In this document: in pieces, positions 8,569-16,497 of the stretch
How positions within the stretch are numbered: position 1 is the stretch's first letter
Layout: each line of letters begins with the position of its first letter
From: Gryllotalpicola daejeonensis
GTDB taxonomy: Bacteria; Actinomycetota; Actinomycetes; Actinomycetales; Microbacteriaceae
NCBI RefSeq assembly: GCF_039538145.1
Contig: NZ_BAABBV010000001.1
Location: forward strand, 2,356,001 to 2,420,000
Direction: 5' to 3'
DNA length: 64,000 nucleotides
Position numbers and translations under genes: made by a program
The notes under the pieces: generated by a model
Told to the model about the DNA's origin: nothing
What the model saw: the letters and a program-made list of their open reading frames with translations, nothing else
The model's database searches: none

Positions 8569-8605
8569 GGAGCTCGCGTAGCCTGCGGAGCGCGCGTCTC
8601 GACAC
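8566..8605 (+). repeat. TGAGGAG-type intergenic repeat, half element
   Basis: The stretch starts TGAGGAGCTCGCG, continues through GCGGAGC and ends CGTCTCGA. It matches the left half of the longer element at 22278-22334. It overlaps the prpB stop codon and leads up to the prpC ribosome site. Only two copies are in this window. Confidence 0.45.
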
Positions 8606-8627
8606 CCAACCAGCTCAAGGAGGAGCC

Positions 8628-9737
8628 ATGACTGACCAGACCGAGATCCACAAGGGCCTCGCCGGCGTCGTCGTCGACACGACCGAGATCTCGTCGGTCA
8701 ATCAGGAGACGAACTCGCTGCTGTACCGCGGCTACCCCGTGCAGGAGCTCGCCGCGAAGTGCTCGTTCGAGCAGGTCGCCTACCTGATCTGGCACGGCGA
8801 GCTGCCGAACGCGGAAGAGCTCGCGGCGTTCGAGGCCGTCGAGCGCGGGCAGCGCGAGCTGCGGCCCGAGGTGCGCGCGCTCATCGAGCAGACGCCGGTG
8901 TCGGGGCATCCCATGGACGTCCTGCGCACCGCGGTCAGCCTGCTCGGCGCGCTCGAGACCCGGTTCCCCGATGACGAGCGCAGCGACTACGAGAAGTCGG
9001 TGCGGCTGTTCGCCCAGCTGCCGGCGATCGTCGCCTATGACCAGCGCCACCGTCACGGCATGGACCCGATTCCGGCGCGCGAGGACCTCGACTATGCATC
9101 GAACTTCCTCTGGATGACCTTCGGCGAGCTGCTCGACCCCGTCGTCATCGACGCCTTCCGGCAGTCGATGGTGCTCTACGCAGAGCACTCGTTCAATGCA
9201 TCGACGTTCACGGCCCGTGTCGTCGCCTCGACGCTCTCCGACCTGCACTCGGGCGTCGTCGCCGCGATCGCCGCGCTCAAAGGTCCGCTGCACGGCGGCG
9301 CGAACGAGGCCGTGATGGCGACCTTCGCCGAGATCGGCTCTGCCGCTCACGTGCAGGAGTGGCTCGACGACGCGCTCGCGAACAAGAAGAAGATCATGGG
9401 CTTCGGCCACCGCGTCTACAAGAACGGCGACTCGCGCGTTCCGACGATGAAGGCGGCGCTCGACGCGCTCGTCGAGCATTACAACCGGCCGGATCTGCTC
9501 GAGCTCTACACCGCGCTCGAGCAGGCGATGGGCGCGGCGAAGAACATCAAGCCGAACCTGGACTACCCGTCGGGCCCGGCGTATCACCTGATGGGCTTCG
9601 ACACCCCGACGTTCACCCCGCTGTTCGCGGCGGCGCGCGTCACCGGCTGGACGGCGCACTTCATCGAGCAGCAGGCGCACAACAGTCTCATTCGGCCGCT
9701 CTCGAAGTACGTCGGCCCCGAGCAGCGCGCGGTCTGA
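8628..9737 (+). CDS. prpC: 2-methylcitrate synthase / citrate synthase
   Basis: This 369-residue citrate-synthase-family enzyme condenses propionyl-CoA with oxaloacetate; its place in the operon makes 2-methylcitrate the likely main product. Conserved blocks: LLYRGYPVQELA, GPLHGGANEAVM (active-site histidine), GFGHRVYKNGDSR (second histidine and arginine) and an arginine near the end. A very strong AAGGAGGA site precedes the ATG, suggesting high translation. It is the last gene of prpDBC. The short-form length excludes the gram-negative hexameric type. Confidence 0.92.
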   Translation: MTDQTEIHKGLAGVVVDTTEISSVNQETNSLLYRGYPVQELAAKCSFEQVAYLIWHGELPNAEELAAFEAVERGQRELRPEVRALIEQTPVSGHPMDVLRTAVSLLGALETRFPDDERSDYEKSVRLFAQLPAIVAYDQRHRHGMDPIPAREDLDYASNFLWMTFGELLDPVVIDAFRQSMVLYAEHSFNASTFTARVVASTLSDLHSGVVAAIAALKGPLHGGANEAVMATFAEIGSAAHVQEWLDDALANKKKIMGFGHRVYKNGDSRVPTMKAALDALVEHYNRPDLLELYTALEQAMGAAKNIKPNLDYPSGPAYHLMGFDTPTFTPLFAAARVTGWTAHFIEQQAHNSLIRPLSKYVGPEQRAV

Positions 9738-9754
9738 GGCGCCGCCTGCCTCTT

Positions 9755-9811
9755 CGAGTACGCAGTACTCGCGGCCATACGCGCCGCTTGAGCGCGAGTA
9801 CTGCGTACTCG
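9755..9811. repeat. Double palindrome, 19-bp arms each self-complementary
   Basis: Arm CGAGTACGCAGTACTCGCG at 9755-9773 is exactly complementary to 9793-9811 across a 19-nt loop. Each arm also folds on itself (CGAGTA / TACTCG around CGCAG), so the element can form one long stem or two small ones. It lies 17 bases after the prpC stop and 93 bases before the glycosylase start. It could be a terminator or a REP-like element. Confidence 0.75.
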
Positions 9812-9892
9812 TGCGCAAACCCGGGGCGACGCGCGGCGACGCAACGCGAGGCATAGCGCGGCGCGCTGACGAGCGCTGTCAGTCGCGCGGGT

Positions 9893-9898
9893 TAGCGT
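9893..9898 (+). promoter_or_regulatory. -10 box TAGCGT of the glycosylase gene
   Basis: TAGCGT is followed by 6 nt and the ATG at 9905, matching the leaderless pattern of this genome. Confidence 0.6.
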
Positions 9899-9904
9899 GA
9901 GCGC

Positions 9905-10927
9905 ATGACGTTGACGGATGCCTCACCCTCGGCCTGGGCCGAAAAAGAGGCATCCGACCCGGCATCCGCGCCGGCCGTCACCGCCGCGCCGCTCTCTACC
10001 GCGCCGCTCTCGACCACCTACGCGCCTGCCGAGCCCATCGACCTTCGTGCAACGCTGGCGCCGCTCGGCCGCGGGCCGTACGACCCGACGACCCAGTGGG
10101 ACCCCTCGCACCACGCCGTCGTCTGGCGCACCTTCACGACGCCTGACGGCCCGGTGACCCTGCGGCTCGAGCAGGGCGGCCGAGCTGCGCCGATCACGGC
10201 GAAAGCCTGGGGCCCCGGCGCTGAGTGGGCGATCGACGGCGTGCCGAAGCTCTGCGGCGCAGGCGACGACTGGTCGCAGCTCGACCTGTCCCGGCATCCG
10301 TTCTTGGCCGAGACCCTGCGCCGGAACCCAGGACTGCGCCTGCCCGCCACGCGCCGCGTCTTCGAAGCCATGGCGCCCGCGATCTTCGAGCAGAAGGTGA
10401 CGAGTCTCGAGGCCTACCGCGAGTGGGCGCGGCTCGTGTCGCGCTTCGGCACCCTGCCGCCCGGCCCCGCGCACCTCATGCCCCGCAACCTGCGGGTCGC
10501 GCCGACGCCCGAGGTGTGGCGCGCGATTCCGAGCTGGGAATGGCACCGGGCCGGCGTCGACCCGACGCGCAGCCGCACGCTCGTGGAGGCGGCCGCCCGT
10601 GCACAGGCGATCGAGCGTGCCGCCGACGGCCCGAACCCGATCGCCGCCCTCACCAGCCTGCGCGGCATCGGCCCGTGGACCGTCGCCGAGACCCTGCAAC
10701 GCAGCCACGGCCACCCCGACCAGGTCTCGGTCGGCGACTATCACGTGTCGCACTTCGTCGGCTACGCGCTCGCGGGCGATCGCCACTGCGATGACGAGGG
10801 GATGCTCGAGCTGCTCGTCCCCTGGGCGGGGCAGCGTCAGCGCGTGGTTCGGCTCATCCTGCTCAGCGGGCAATTGCCTGAGAGACGCGGCCCGCGGGCG
10901 ACGATCACCGATCATCGGCGTCGCTAG
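9905..10927 (+). CDS. DNA-3-methyladenine glycosylase (AlkA-like, HhH-GPD)
   Basis: This 340-residue base-excision glycosylase should remove alkylated purines from DNA. The helix-hairpin-helix plus GPD core is near the C-terminus: LTSLRGIGPWTVAETLQ (about residues 245-261), followed by the catalytic aspartate D278 in SVGDYHVSHF. The N-terminal half is longer and poorly conserved, with a Ser/Ala/Pro-rich lead of about 40 residues. It ends 15 bases before putA, which has its own promoter. It lacks an Ada domain, so it is not the multifunctional Ada-AlkA type. Confidence 0.85.
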   Translation: MTLTDASPSAWAEKEASDPASAPAVTAAPLSTAPLSTTYAPAEPIDLRATLAPLGRGPYDPTTQWDPSHHAVVWRTFTTPDGPVTLRLEQGGRAAPITAKAWGPGAEWAIDGVPKLCGAGDDWSQLDLSRHPFLAETLRRNPGLRLPATRRVFEAMAPAIFEQKVTSLEAYREWARLVSRFGTLPPGPAHLMPRNLRVAPTPEVWRAIPSWEWHRAGVDPTRSRTLVEAAARAQAIERAADGPNPIAALTSLRGIGPWTVAETLQRSHGHPDQVSVGDYHVSHFVGYALAGDRHCDDEGMLELLVPWAGQRQRVVRLILLSGQLPERRGPRATITDHRRR

Positions 10928-10930
10928 AAA

Positions 10931-10936
10931 TATCCT
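10931..10936 (+). promoter_or_regulatory. -10 box TATCCT of putA
   Basis: TATCCT ends 6 nt before the ATG at 10943. It overlaps the 15-base gap after the glycosylase gene, so putA need not depend on read-through. Confidence 0.6.
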
Positions 10937-10942
10937 GGCCAC

Positions 10943-13900
10943 ATGGCCCGTGGGGAGAGCGATCCGAGCGCTGACGCGCGCAGTTCCGGCACCCCGGAAA
11001 GCAGCCCTGAAAGCGAGCTGCAGAGCATCGCGGCCGCGGCCATCGACCAGGTGCGCCAGTGGCTCGCTGAGCCCCCGCAGCAGTGGCCGAGCGGTGCCCG
11101 GCGCCTCGCCGAGCTGCTGCGCGACGAGGGCGGCCTCGACTTCGCGGTGCAGTTCGTCGACGGCGTGGCGCGGCCCCGCGACCTGACCGTCGCAGCGCGG
11201 AAGCTGCACGAGCTCTCGGGCCGCGTGCCCTCCTCGCTGCACGGCGGGCTGCGCACCGCGCTCGGCCTCGGCGGCCAGCTCGGCCCGGTGCTGCCGTGGG
11301 TCGTCGTGCCCGCCGCCCGCGCGGCTCTGCGGCGGCTCGTCGGGCATCTGGTCGTCGACGCGACCCCCGCGAAGCTCGGCCCCGCTCTCGCCGAGTTGCG
11401 CAAGGGCGGCCACCGCCTGAACCTCAACCTGCTCGGCGAGGCGGTGCTCGGCGAAGAGGAGGCGGGGAACCGGCTCGCAGGCGTCCGTGAGCTGCTTGAG
11501 CGCCCCGACGTCGACTACGTGAGCGTCAAGGTGAGCAACGTCGTCAGCAACGTCAACCTGTGGGGCTTCGACGACGCGGTGGCGCGCATCAGCCAGCGCC
11601 TCGTTCCCCTCTATGAGCTCGCGGGCCTCGGCGGCGAGACCTCGGTCGCGCCCGGCCGCGGCAAGTTCATCAACCTCGACATGGAGGAGTACCGCGACCT
11701 CGATCTCACCATCGCGGTCTTCAAGCGCGTGCTCTCGAACCCGCGCCTCGCGCACCTCGAGGCCGGCATCGTTCTGCAGGCCTACCTTCCCGATGCGCTG
11801 GACGCGCTGCAGGACCTGACCGAGTGGGCCCAGGCGCGCAGGGCGGCGGGCGGGGCCCCGATCAAGGTGCGCCTCGTCAAGGGCGCGAACCTGCCGATGG
11901 AGCGCGTCGACGCCGAGCTGCACGGCTGGCCGCTCGCCACCTGGGGCAGCAAACTCGACACCGACGTCAACTACAAGCGCGTGCTCGACTGGGCGCTGAC
12001 CGCCGAGCACACGGATGCCGTGCGCATCGGCGTCGCCGGCCACAACCTGTTCGACGTCGCGTTCGCGTGGGAGCTCGCGGGCAGGCGCGGCGTGCGCGAC
12101 CGGATCGATTTCGAGATGCTGCTCGGGATGGCGACGGATGCTGTCGCCAGAACCGTCGGAGGCCTGACGCTCTATACGCCCGTCGTCAGGCCGGAGGAGT
12201 TCGACGTCGCGATCTCGTACCTCGTGCGGCGGCTCGAAGAGAACGGCTCGCCCGAGAACTTCATGTCGGCGCTGTTCGAGCTGACCGGCGGCGCCGGCGC
12301 GAACGCCGACGAGTACTTCGAGCGCGAGTGCTCCCGGTTCCTCGACGCGGTCGAGCGCTACGACGCGGTGCGCGAGCCGATCGGCGCGGCGCCCCTGCCG
12401 AACCGCCGGCAGGACCGCGCCCGCGAATGGCAGGACGAGAACGCGACCGCGCTCTTCCACCCGCACGTCGACCCGGTCGACCCCGCCCGCCAGGCCTCCC
12501 GCGACGCGAGCCTCACGATCGCCGTGCTCGGGCTGCCGCACGACAGCGCGTGGGTTTCCGCAGACACCCGCCGAAAGGACGCCTTCGCCCCGCCGCCACC
12601 CGCCGAGTGGCAGGCGCGCGGCGACCGCCAGACCTTCCGCAACGTCTCTGACACCGACCCGGCGCTCGCCGCGAACCGAGCGTGGGCGAAGCGCCTGCTC
12701 AGTCGCGCCGCCGGCACCGACCTCGGCATAGCCGGTGTCGTCGCCGCCCGCGTCGCCGACAGCGGCAAGCTCGACCAGCTGATCGGCGCCGTGCGCGCCG
12801 CCGGGGTGCGGTGGGCCCAGGCCCCCGGCAGCGAGCGCGCCGACGTGCTCTCGCTCGCCGGCCTCGCGATCTCCGCCAACCGCGACCAGCTCATCGAGGT
12901 CATGGTCGCCGAGACCGGCAAGACGCTGGCCGAGGCCGACGTCGAGGTCAGCGAGGCCGCCGACTTCGCGCACTACTACGCGGCGCTCGCCCGCGAGCTC
13001 GACACCGTGCAGGGCGCGCGGTTCGAGCCGAGTGCCCTCACCGTCGTCGTTCCGCCGTGGAACTTCCCGGTGTCGATTCCCGCCGGCGGCATTCTCTCGG
13101 CGCTCGCCGCGGGCAGCGGCGTGATCGTGAAGCCCGCGCCGCAGGCGAAGCGCTGCGCCGCGGTGCTCGTCGACGTGCTGCACCGGGCCGGCATCCCGCG
13201 TGACGCCCTCGCGCTCGTCGACATCGACGAGGCCTCGGAGCAGAGCAAAGAGCTCATCACCGACACCCGGGTCGACCGCGTCGTGCTCACCGGGTCGTTC
13301 GAGACCGCACAGCTGTTCCGCTCGTGGCGCCCCGACCTGCCGCTGCTCGCCGAGACGAGCGGCAAGAACGCGATCATCGTCACGCCGAGCGCCGACTACG
13401 ACCTGGCCGTCGCTGACATCGTGAAGAGCGCGTTCGGCAACGCGGGGCAGAAGTGCTCTGCGGCATCCCTTGTGATCCTGGTGGGCTCCGTCGCCGACGA
13501 CGCGCGTTTCCGACGCCAGCTGATCGATGCGACGCGCAGCCTGCGCGTGGGGCAGGCGACGGATGCCTGGGCGCAAATGGGCCCGCTCATCGAACCCCCT
13601 TCAGAGAAGCTGCACTGGGCGCTGACCGAGCTCGACGAGGGCGAGACCTGGCTCGTGCGCCCCAAGCCCGTCGACCGGGACGGCATCGAGCCGGGGCGGC
13701 TGTGGTCTCCCGGCATCAAGACCGGGGTCGCCCCCGGCAGCCGCACGCACCTGACCGAGTTCTTCGGCCCGGTGCTCGGCGTGATGCGGGCGCGCACGCT
13801 GAGCGAGGCGATCGCGCTTCAGAACGCCGTCGATTACGGCCTCACGGCGGGCCTGCATTCGCTCGACCCGCGCGAGATCGGGCAGTGGCTGGGATCGGTC

Positions 13901-14713
13901 GAGGCCGGCAACCTCTACGTCAACCGCCACATCACGGGCGCGATCGTGCAGCGCCAGCCGTTCGGCGGCTGGAAGAAGTCGGCGGTCGGCCCGACGGTCA
14001 AGGCGGGCGGCCCGAACACGCTGTTCCCGCTCGGCAGCTGGGTCAGCGTGCCCGGCGAGCAGAGCAACAGCCTCCATCTGCGCGGTCTCGACCACGACGT
14101 GCAGCAGCTCATCGAGCTCGGGCAGTCCGAGATGTCGTACGCCGACTTCGACCTCGTGCGCCGCTCGGCGCTGTCGGATGCGATCGCGTACGCGACCGAG
14201 TACGGGCGGGTGACGGATGCCTCGGGCCTCGCCGCCGAGCGCAACCTGTTCCGCTACCGCCCGGTGCCCGTCAGCATCCGCCTCGGACCGGACGGCACGC
14301 TTCCCGAACTGCTGCGCGTGCTCGCGGCGGCCTGCGTCTCGCGTGCGCGCTACGACGTGTCGACCAGCACGCCGCTCCCCGCGGGGATCGCCGCGTGGCT
14401 CGAGGCGCACAGCGTGCCCGTCAAGGTCGAGGAGGACGAGGCCTGGCTCGCGCGCCTCACCTTCCGGCCCGAGACGATCGAGGTCGGCGGCCCCGCTGCT
14501 CACCCGAAGCCGATCCACCGGATCCGGCTCATCGGCGGCAACGGGCTGGCTGCGGCACGGGCCCTGCGCGGCGACCCCGAGGTCGCGATCTATGACGCAC
14601 CCGTCACCGCGTCAGGGCGCGTCGAACTGCTGCCGTTCTTCCGCGAGCAGGCGATCTCGATCACGAACCACCGCTACGGCGCGGTGGGGAACCTGACGGA
14701 CGGCCTCATCTGA
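10943..14713 (+). CDS. putA: Bifunctional proline dehydrogenase / glutamate-semialdehyde dehydrogenase
   Basis: This 1256-residue PutA oxidises proline to glutamate in two steps. The N-terminal half is the FAD-dependent proline dehydrogenase barrel (about 100-450; VKVSNVVSNVNLW, RLVKGANLPMERV, LYTPVVRPEEF). The C-terminal half is the NAD-dependent aldehyde dehydrogenase (about 590-1040), with the glutamate in LLAETSGKNA and catalytic C838 in GNAGQKCSAAS. A further 200 residues follow, as in long PutAs. There is no N-terminal DNA-binding domain, so it is not self-regulating. A GntR regulator is encoded convergently 12 bases downstream. Confidence 0.96.
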   Translation: MARGESDPSADARSSGTPESSPESELQSIAAAAIDQVRQWLAEPPQQWPSGARRLAELLRDEGGLDFAVQFVDGVARPRDLTVAARKLHELSGRVPSSLHGGLRTALGLGGQLGPVLPWVVVPAARAALRRLVGHLVVDATPAKLGPALAELRKGGHRLNLNLLGEAVLGEEEAGNRLAGVRELLERPDVDYVSVKVSNVVSNVNLWGFDDAVARISQRLVPLYELAGLGGETSVAPGRGKFINLDMEEYRDLDLTIAVFKRVLSNPRLAHLEAGIVLQAYLPDALDALQDLTEWAQARRAAGGAPIKVRLVKGANLPMERVDAELHGWPLATWGSKLDTDVNYKRVLDWALTAEHTDAVRIGVAGHNLFDVAFAWELAGRRGVRDRIDFEMLLGMATDAVARTVGGLTLYTPVVRPEEFDVAISYLVRRLEENGSPENFMSALFELTGGAGANADEYFERECSRFLDAVERYDAVREPIGAAPLPNRRQDRAREWQDENATALFHPHVDPVDPARQASRDASLTIAVLGLPHDSAWVSADTRRKDAFAPPPPAEWQARGDRQTFRNVSDTDPALAANRAWAKRLLSRAAGTDLGIAGVVAARVADSGKLDQLIGAVRAAGVRWAQAPGSERADVLSLAGLAISANRDQLIEVMVAETGKTLAEADVEVSEAADFAHYYAALARELDTVQGARFEPSALTVVVPPWNFPVSIPAGGILSALAAGSGVIVKPAPQAKRCAAVLVDVLHRAGIPRDALALVDIDEASEQSKELITDTRVDRVVLTGSFETAQLFRSWRPDLPLLAETSGKNAIIVTPSADYDLAVADIVKSAFGNAGQKCSAASLVILVGSVADDARFRRQLIDATRSLRVGQATDAWAQMGPLIEPPSEKLHWALTELDEGETWLVRPKPVDRDGIEPGRLWSPGIKTGVAPGSRTHLTEFFGPVLGVMRARTLSEAIALQNAVDYGLTAGLHSLDPREIGQWLGSVEAGNLYVNRHITGAIVQRQPFGGWKKSAVGPTVKAGGPNTLFPLGSWVSVPGEQSNSLHLRGLDHDVQQLIELGQSEMSYADFDLVRRSALSDAIAYATEYGRVTDASGLAAERNLFRYRPVPVSIRLGPDGTLPELLRVLAAACVSRARYDVSTSTPLPAGIAAWLEAHSVPVKVEEDEAWLARLTFRPETIEVGGPAAHPKPIHRIRLIGGNGLAAARALRGDPEVAIYDAPVTASGRVELLPFFREQAISITNHRYGAVGNLTDGLI

Positions 14714-14725
14714 GAGAGCGCGACA

Positions 14726-15091
14726 CTACGAGAGCTCGGCCTTGATGGCGGCGACCACCGCGCGCTCCGCATCCTTCGCGGGGACCCCGAGGTTCGCGGC
14801 CTTGCGCGCGAACTGCGTGGCCGCGGCCTGAAGCTGCTGCTGGATCGCATCGCCCTGCTTCGCGATGAACGACCCCCGCCGGCCGAACGTCTCGACGATT
14901 CCGTCTTCTTCGAGAAGGCGGTAGGCGCGGGCCACCGTGTTGACCGCGATACCGAGCTGATCGGCCAGCCTGCGCACGGTCGGAAGCTTCGCTCCTGGGG
15001 GCAGCGAGCCGTCGCGAACCCCGCTCAGAAGCTGGGTTCGCACCTGCTCCGAGGCGGGTGCAGGGTTTGTGCCGTCAATTCTCAGTTCCAT
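14726..15091 (-). CDS. GntR-family transcriptional regulator, short YtrA-like type
   Basis: This 121-residue protein has one winged helix (about residues 10-78; AKLPTVRRLADQLGIAVNTVARAYRLLEEDGIV spans the recognition region) and a short helical tail of about 40 residues. There is no ligand-binding FCD or UTRA domain. That architecture is the YtrA/small-GntR group, which often controls adjacent ABC transporters or itself. The chosen ATG (MELRIDGTN) has GGGGGAA upstream; longer readings lack family similarity. It is convergent with putA, so a link to proline use is only possible. Confidence 0.82.
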   Translation of the reverse strand: MELRIDGTNPAPASEQVRTQLLSGVRDGSLPPGAKLPTVRRLADQLGIAVNTVARAYRLLEEDGIVETFGRRGSFIAKQGDAIQQQLQAAATQFARKAANLGVPAKDAERAVVAAIKAELS

Positions 15092-15501
15092 GCCAGATTT
15101 CCCCCGTTGATGGTCCCGGCAGCCGTGAGGCGGTGGTCGAGCACGTACGTCCCCACGCGAACGTGCACGCCCCATTTGTGCAGGTCACTCCATATATCCA
15201 ACAGGGGATGCCTGACCGGCTGCAACCCGAAACCTTGGAATCCCCGGCGAATGCCCGGCGTAGCAGCGCATCAATTTGGTGTCTTACGCAACAGTGCCGC
15301 ACGACCTGTCTACCTGAGGGTTTCGGTGCAGAGCCTCTGCATAGAGTTCCGGACGGCCCCGACGGCGGGGCTCTTGGCCATGGGCCCGCTGGTCGTCCCC
15401 TTTCGACCGGCACGAACGCCCGCTGAGAACGACCGAGTACTCCCTCCCCGACCCGAAAGCGGCGCGGCGGCTCCCTTTGCCCCGCGCCGAGCCCGAAAGA
15501 G
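15092..15501. other. 410-bp gene-free region between divergent gntR and NlpC/P60 genes
   Basis: The region should hold the gntR promoter (toward the left) and the promoter and leader of the hydrolase gene (toward the right). An AT-rich TCCATATATCCA lies around 15189-15200 and may be part of the gntR control region. I looked for the conserved blocks of the cyclic-di-AMP (ydaO) riboswitch, common before such hydrolases, and did not find them. No convincing small gene or RNA gene was seen. Confidence 0.5.
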
Positions 15502-16248
15502 ATGCGCCCCTCCCTGCCTACCCACCCGACTCACGGCTGGCTTCGCAGGCGATCCGCTCGCCTGCTCGCCGGTACGACTCTCGCGATCACCGGATGCCTC
15601 GCCATCGCCATCCCCGCCCACGCCGCGACCGCGGCCGCGTCCCCGGTGCACGCCGCCGCTGCGGCATCCGTCACCGTCGCTCACTCGGCCTCATCGGCCG
15701 CGCTGACCTCGTCGGCCAAGTCGGTCGAGATCCAGTCGCTCGACGTCTCGAGCAAGGTCACCGCGCCTCAGGCCGAGCTGGAGACCTTCACCGCAACCCC
15801 GCCGAACGTGCCGCAGGAGCTGCACACGGCGGCTCCGCAGACCGACTCGGCAACGCTCACGTCGACCGCGAGCGCGCTCGGCGCTGCGCCCGGCCAGCGC
15901 CTGCGCATCGTCGGTGCGGCGCTCAGCTATCTCGGCACGCCGTACGTGCTCGGCGGTGCGAGCAAGTCCGGCATCGACTGCTCGGGGCTCACCATGGTCG
16001 CGTACGCCACCGTCGGCATCCACCTCGCGCATTATGTGCCGACTCAGGACGGCGTCGGCCACCGCATCAGCGCCTCGCAGGCCAAGCCCGGCGACCTCAT
16101 CGTGTTCGACAACGAAGAGCACGTCGCGGTCTACCTGGGCAAGGGACTGCTGGTCGCCGCGCCGGAGCCCGGCCGCAACGTGCAGATCGAGCCGGTCAGC
16201 AAGTGGTCCGGAATCGGCTACCACTTCACCCGCATCCTGGGCGACTGA
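15502..16248 (+). CDS. Secreted NlpC/P60 (C40) peptidoglycan endopeptidase
   Basis: This 248-residue cell-wall hydrolase cuts peptide stems of peptidoglycan. It has a signal peptide (about residues 1-44, ending AIPAHAATA), a Ser/Ala/Thr-rich linker to about 125, and then the NlpC/P60 domain. Catalytic C160 is in GIDCSG and H207 in EEHVAVYL. GAAAGAG sits just before the ATG. It is followed by a hairpin and then a close paralogue at 16498 that shares LSYLGTPYVLGG and AHYVPTQD. No SH3 or LysM wall-binding domain is visible. Confidence 0.92.
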   Translation: MRPSLPTHPTHGWLRRRSARLLAGTTLAITGCLAIAIPAHAATAAASPVHAAAAASVTVAHSASSAALTSSAKSVEIQSLDVSSKVTAPQAELETFTATPPNVPQELHTAAPQTDSATLTSTASALGAAPGQRLRIVGAALSYLGTPYVLGGASKSGIDCSGLTMVAYATVGIHLAHYVPTQDGVGHRISASQAKPGDLIVFDNEEHVAVYLGKGLLVAAPEPGRNVQIEPVSKWSGIGYHFTRILGD

Positions 16249-16311
16249 ACCGGCCGAGCTCGCTCGTCTCGTGCGGCTCGCTCTTCCCGTGTGACCCCGG
16301 CCTTCTCGTGG

Positions 16312-16335
16312 GCGCGGGAATTGTGCTTCCCGCGC
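16312..16335. terminator. Hairpin terminator after the first NlpC/P60 gene
   Basis: GCGCGGGAA (16312-16320) pairs perfectly with TTCCCGCGC (16327-16335) around a 6-nt loop, 63 bases past the stop. No T run follows. Confidence 0.5.
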
Positions 16336-16409
16336 ATCGAACGCCGGTGATTGTTGCTCACCACCCCAAATCTGGGAGCGCCCCGTGGAGTCCCGAACTG
16401 GGGGTCTGA

Positions 16410-16437
16410 TAGGTTCGCCAGGTCGACCTTCGGGTCG
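16410..16437 (+). promoter_or_regulatory. Promoter and 5' hairpin of the second NlpC/P60 gene
   Basis: A candidate -10 box TAGGTT lies at 16410-16415. Transcription from about 16422 would put a CGACC-TTCG-GGTCG hairpin (16424-16437, UUCG tetraloop) at the very 5' end of a roughly 76-nt leader. A terminal stem of this kind can stabilise an mRNA. A clear site (GAGGGAGAAGAG) precedes the ATG at 16498. Confidence 0.4.
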
Positions 16438-16497
16438 GCGCTTCGGGGGACAGAGCAACACGGGCCGTAATGCCCCGGCGGCTGAGGGAGAAGAGCT

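Noticed and set aside
9923..13576. 1217-codon open frame on the minus strand
   Set aside because: It is the antisense shadow of the glycosylase and putA, rich in Arg/Gly/His with no domain, a GC-bias effect.
15107..15706. 199-codon plus-strand frame in the gntR-NlpC gap
   Set aside because: Pro/Arg/Ser-rich without similarity or ribosome site, and overlaps the real hydrolase start in another frame.
15092..16497. Possible cyclic-di-AMP (ydaO) riboswitch before the NlpC/P60 genes
   Set aside because: The conserved GGGGGAACC, GGGGTGAAT and CCGACAGCTAAC-like blocks are not present in either leader.
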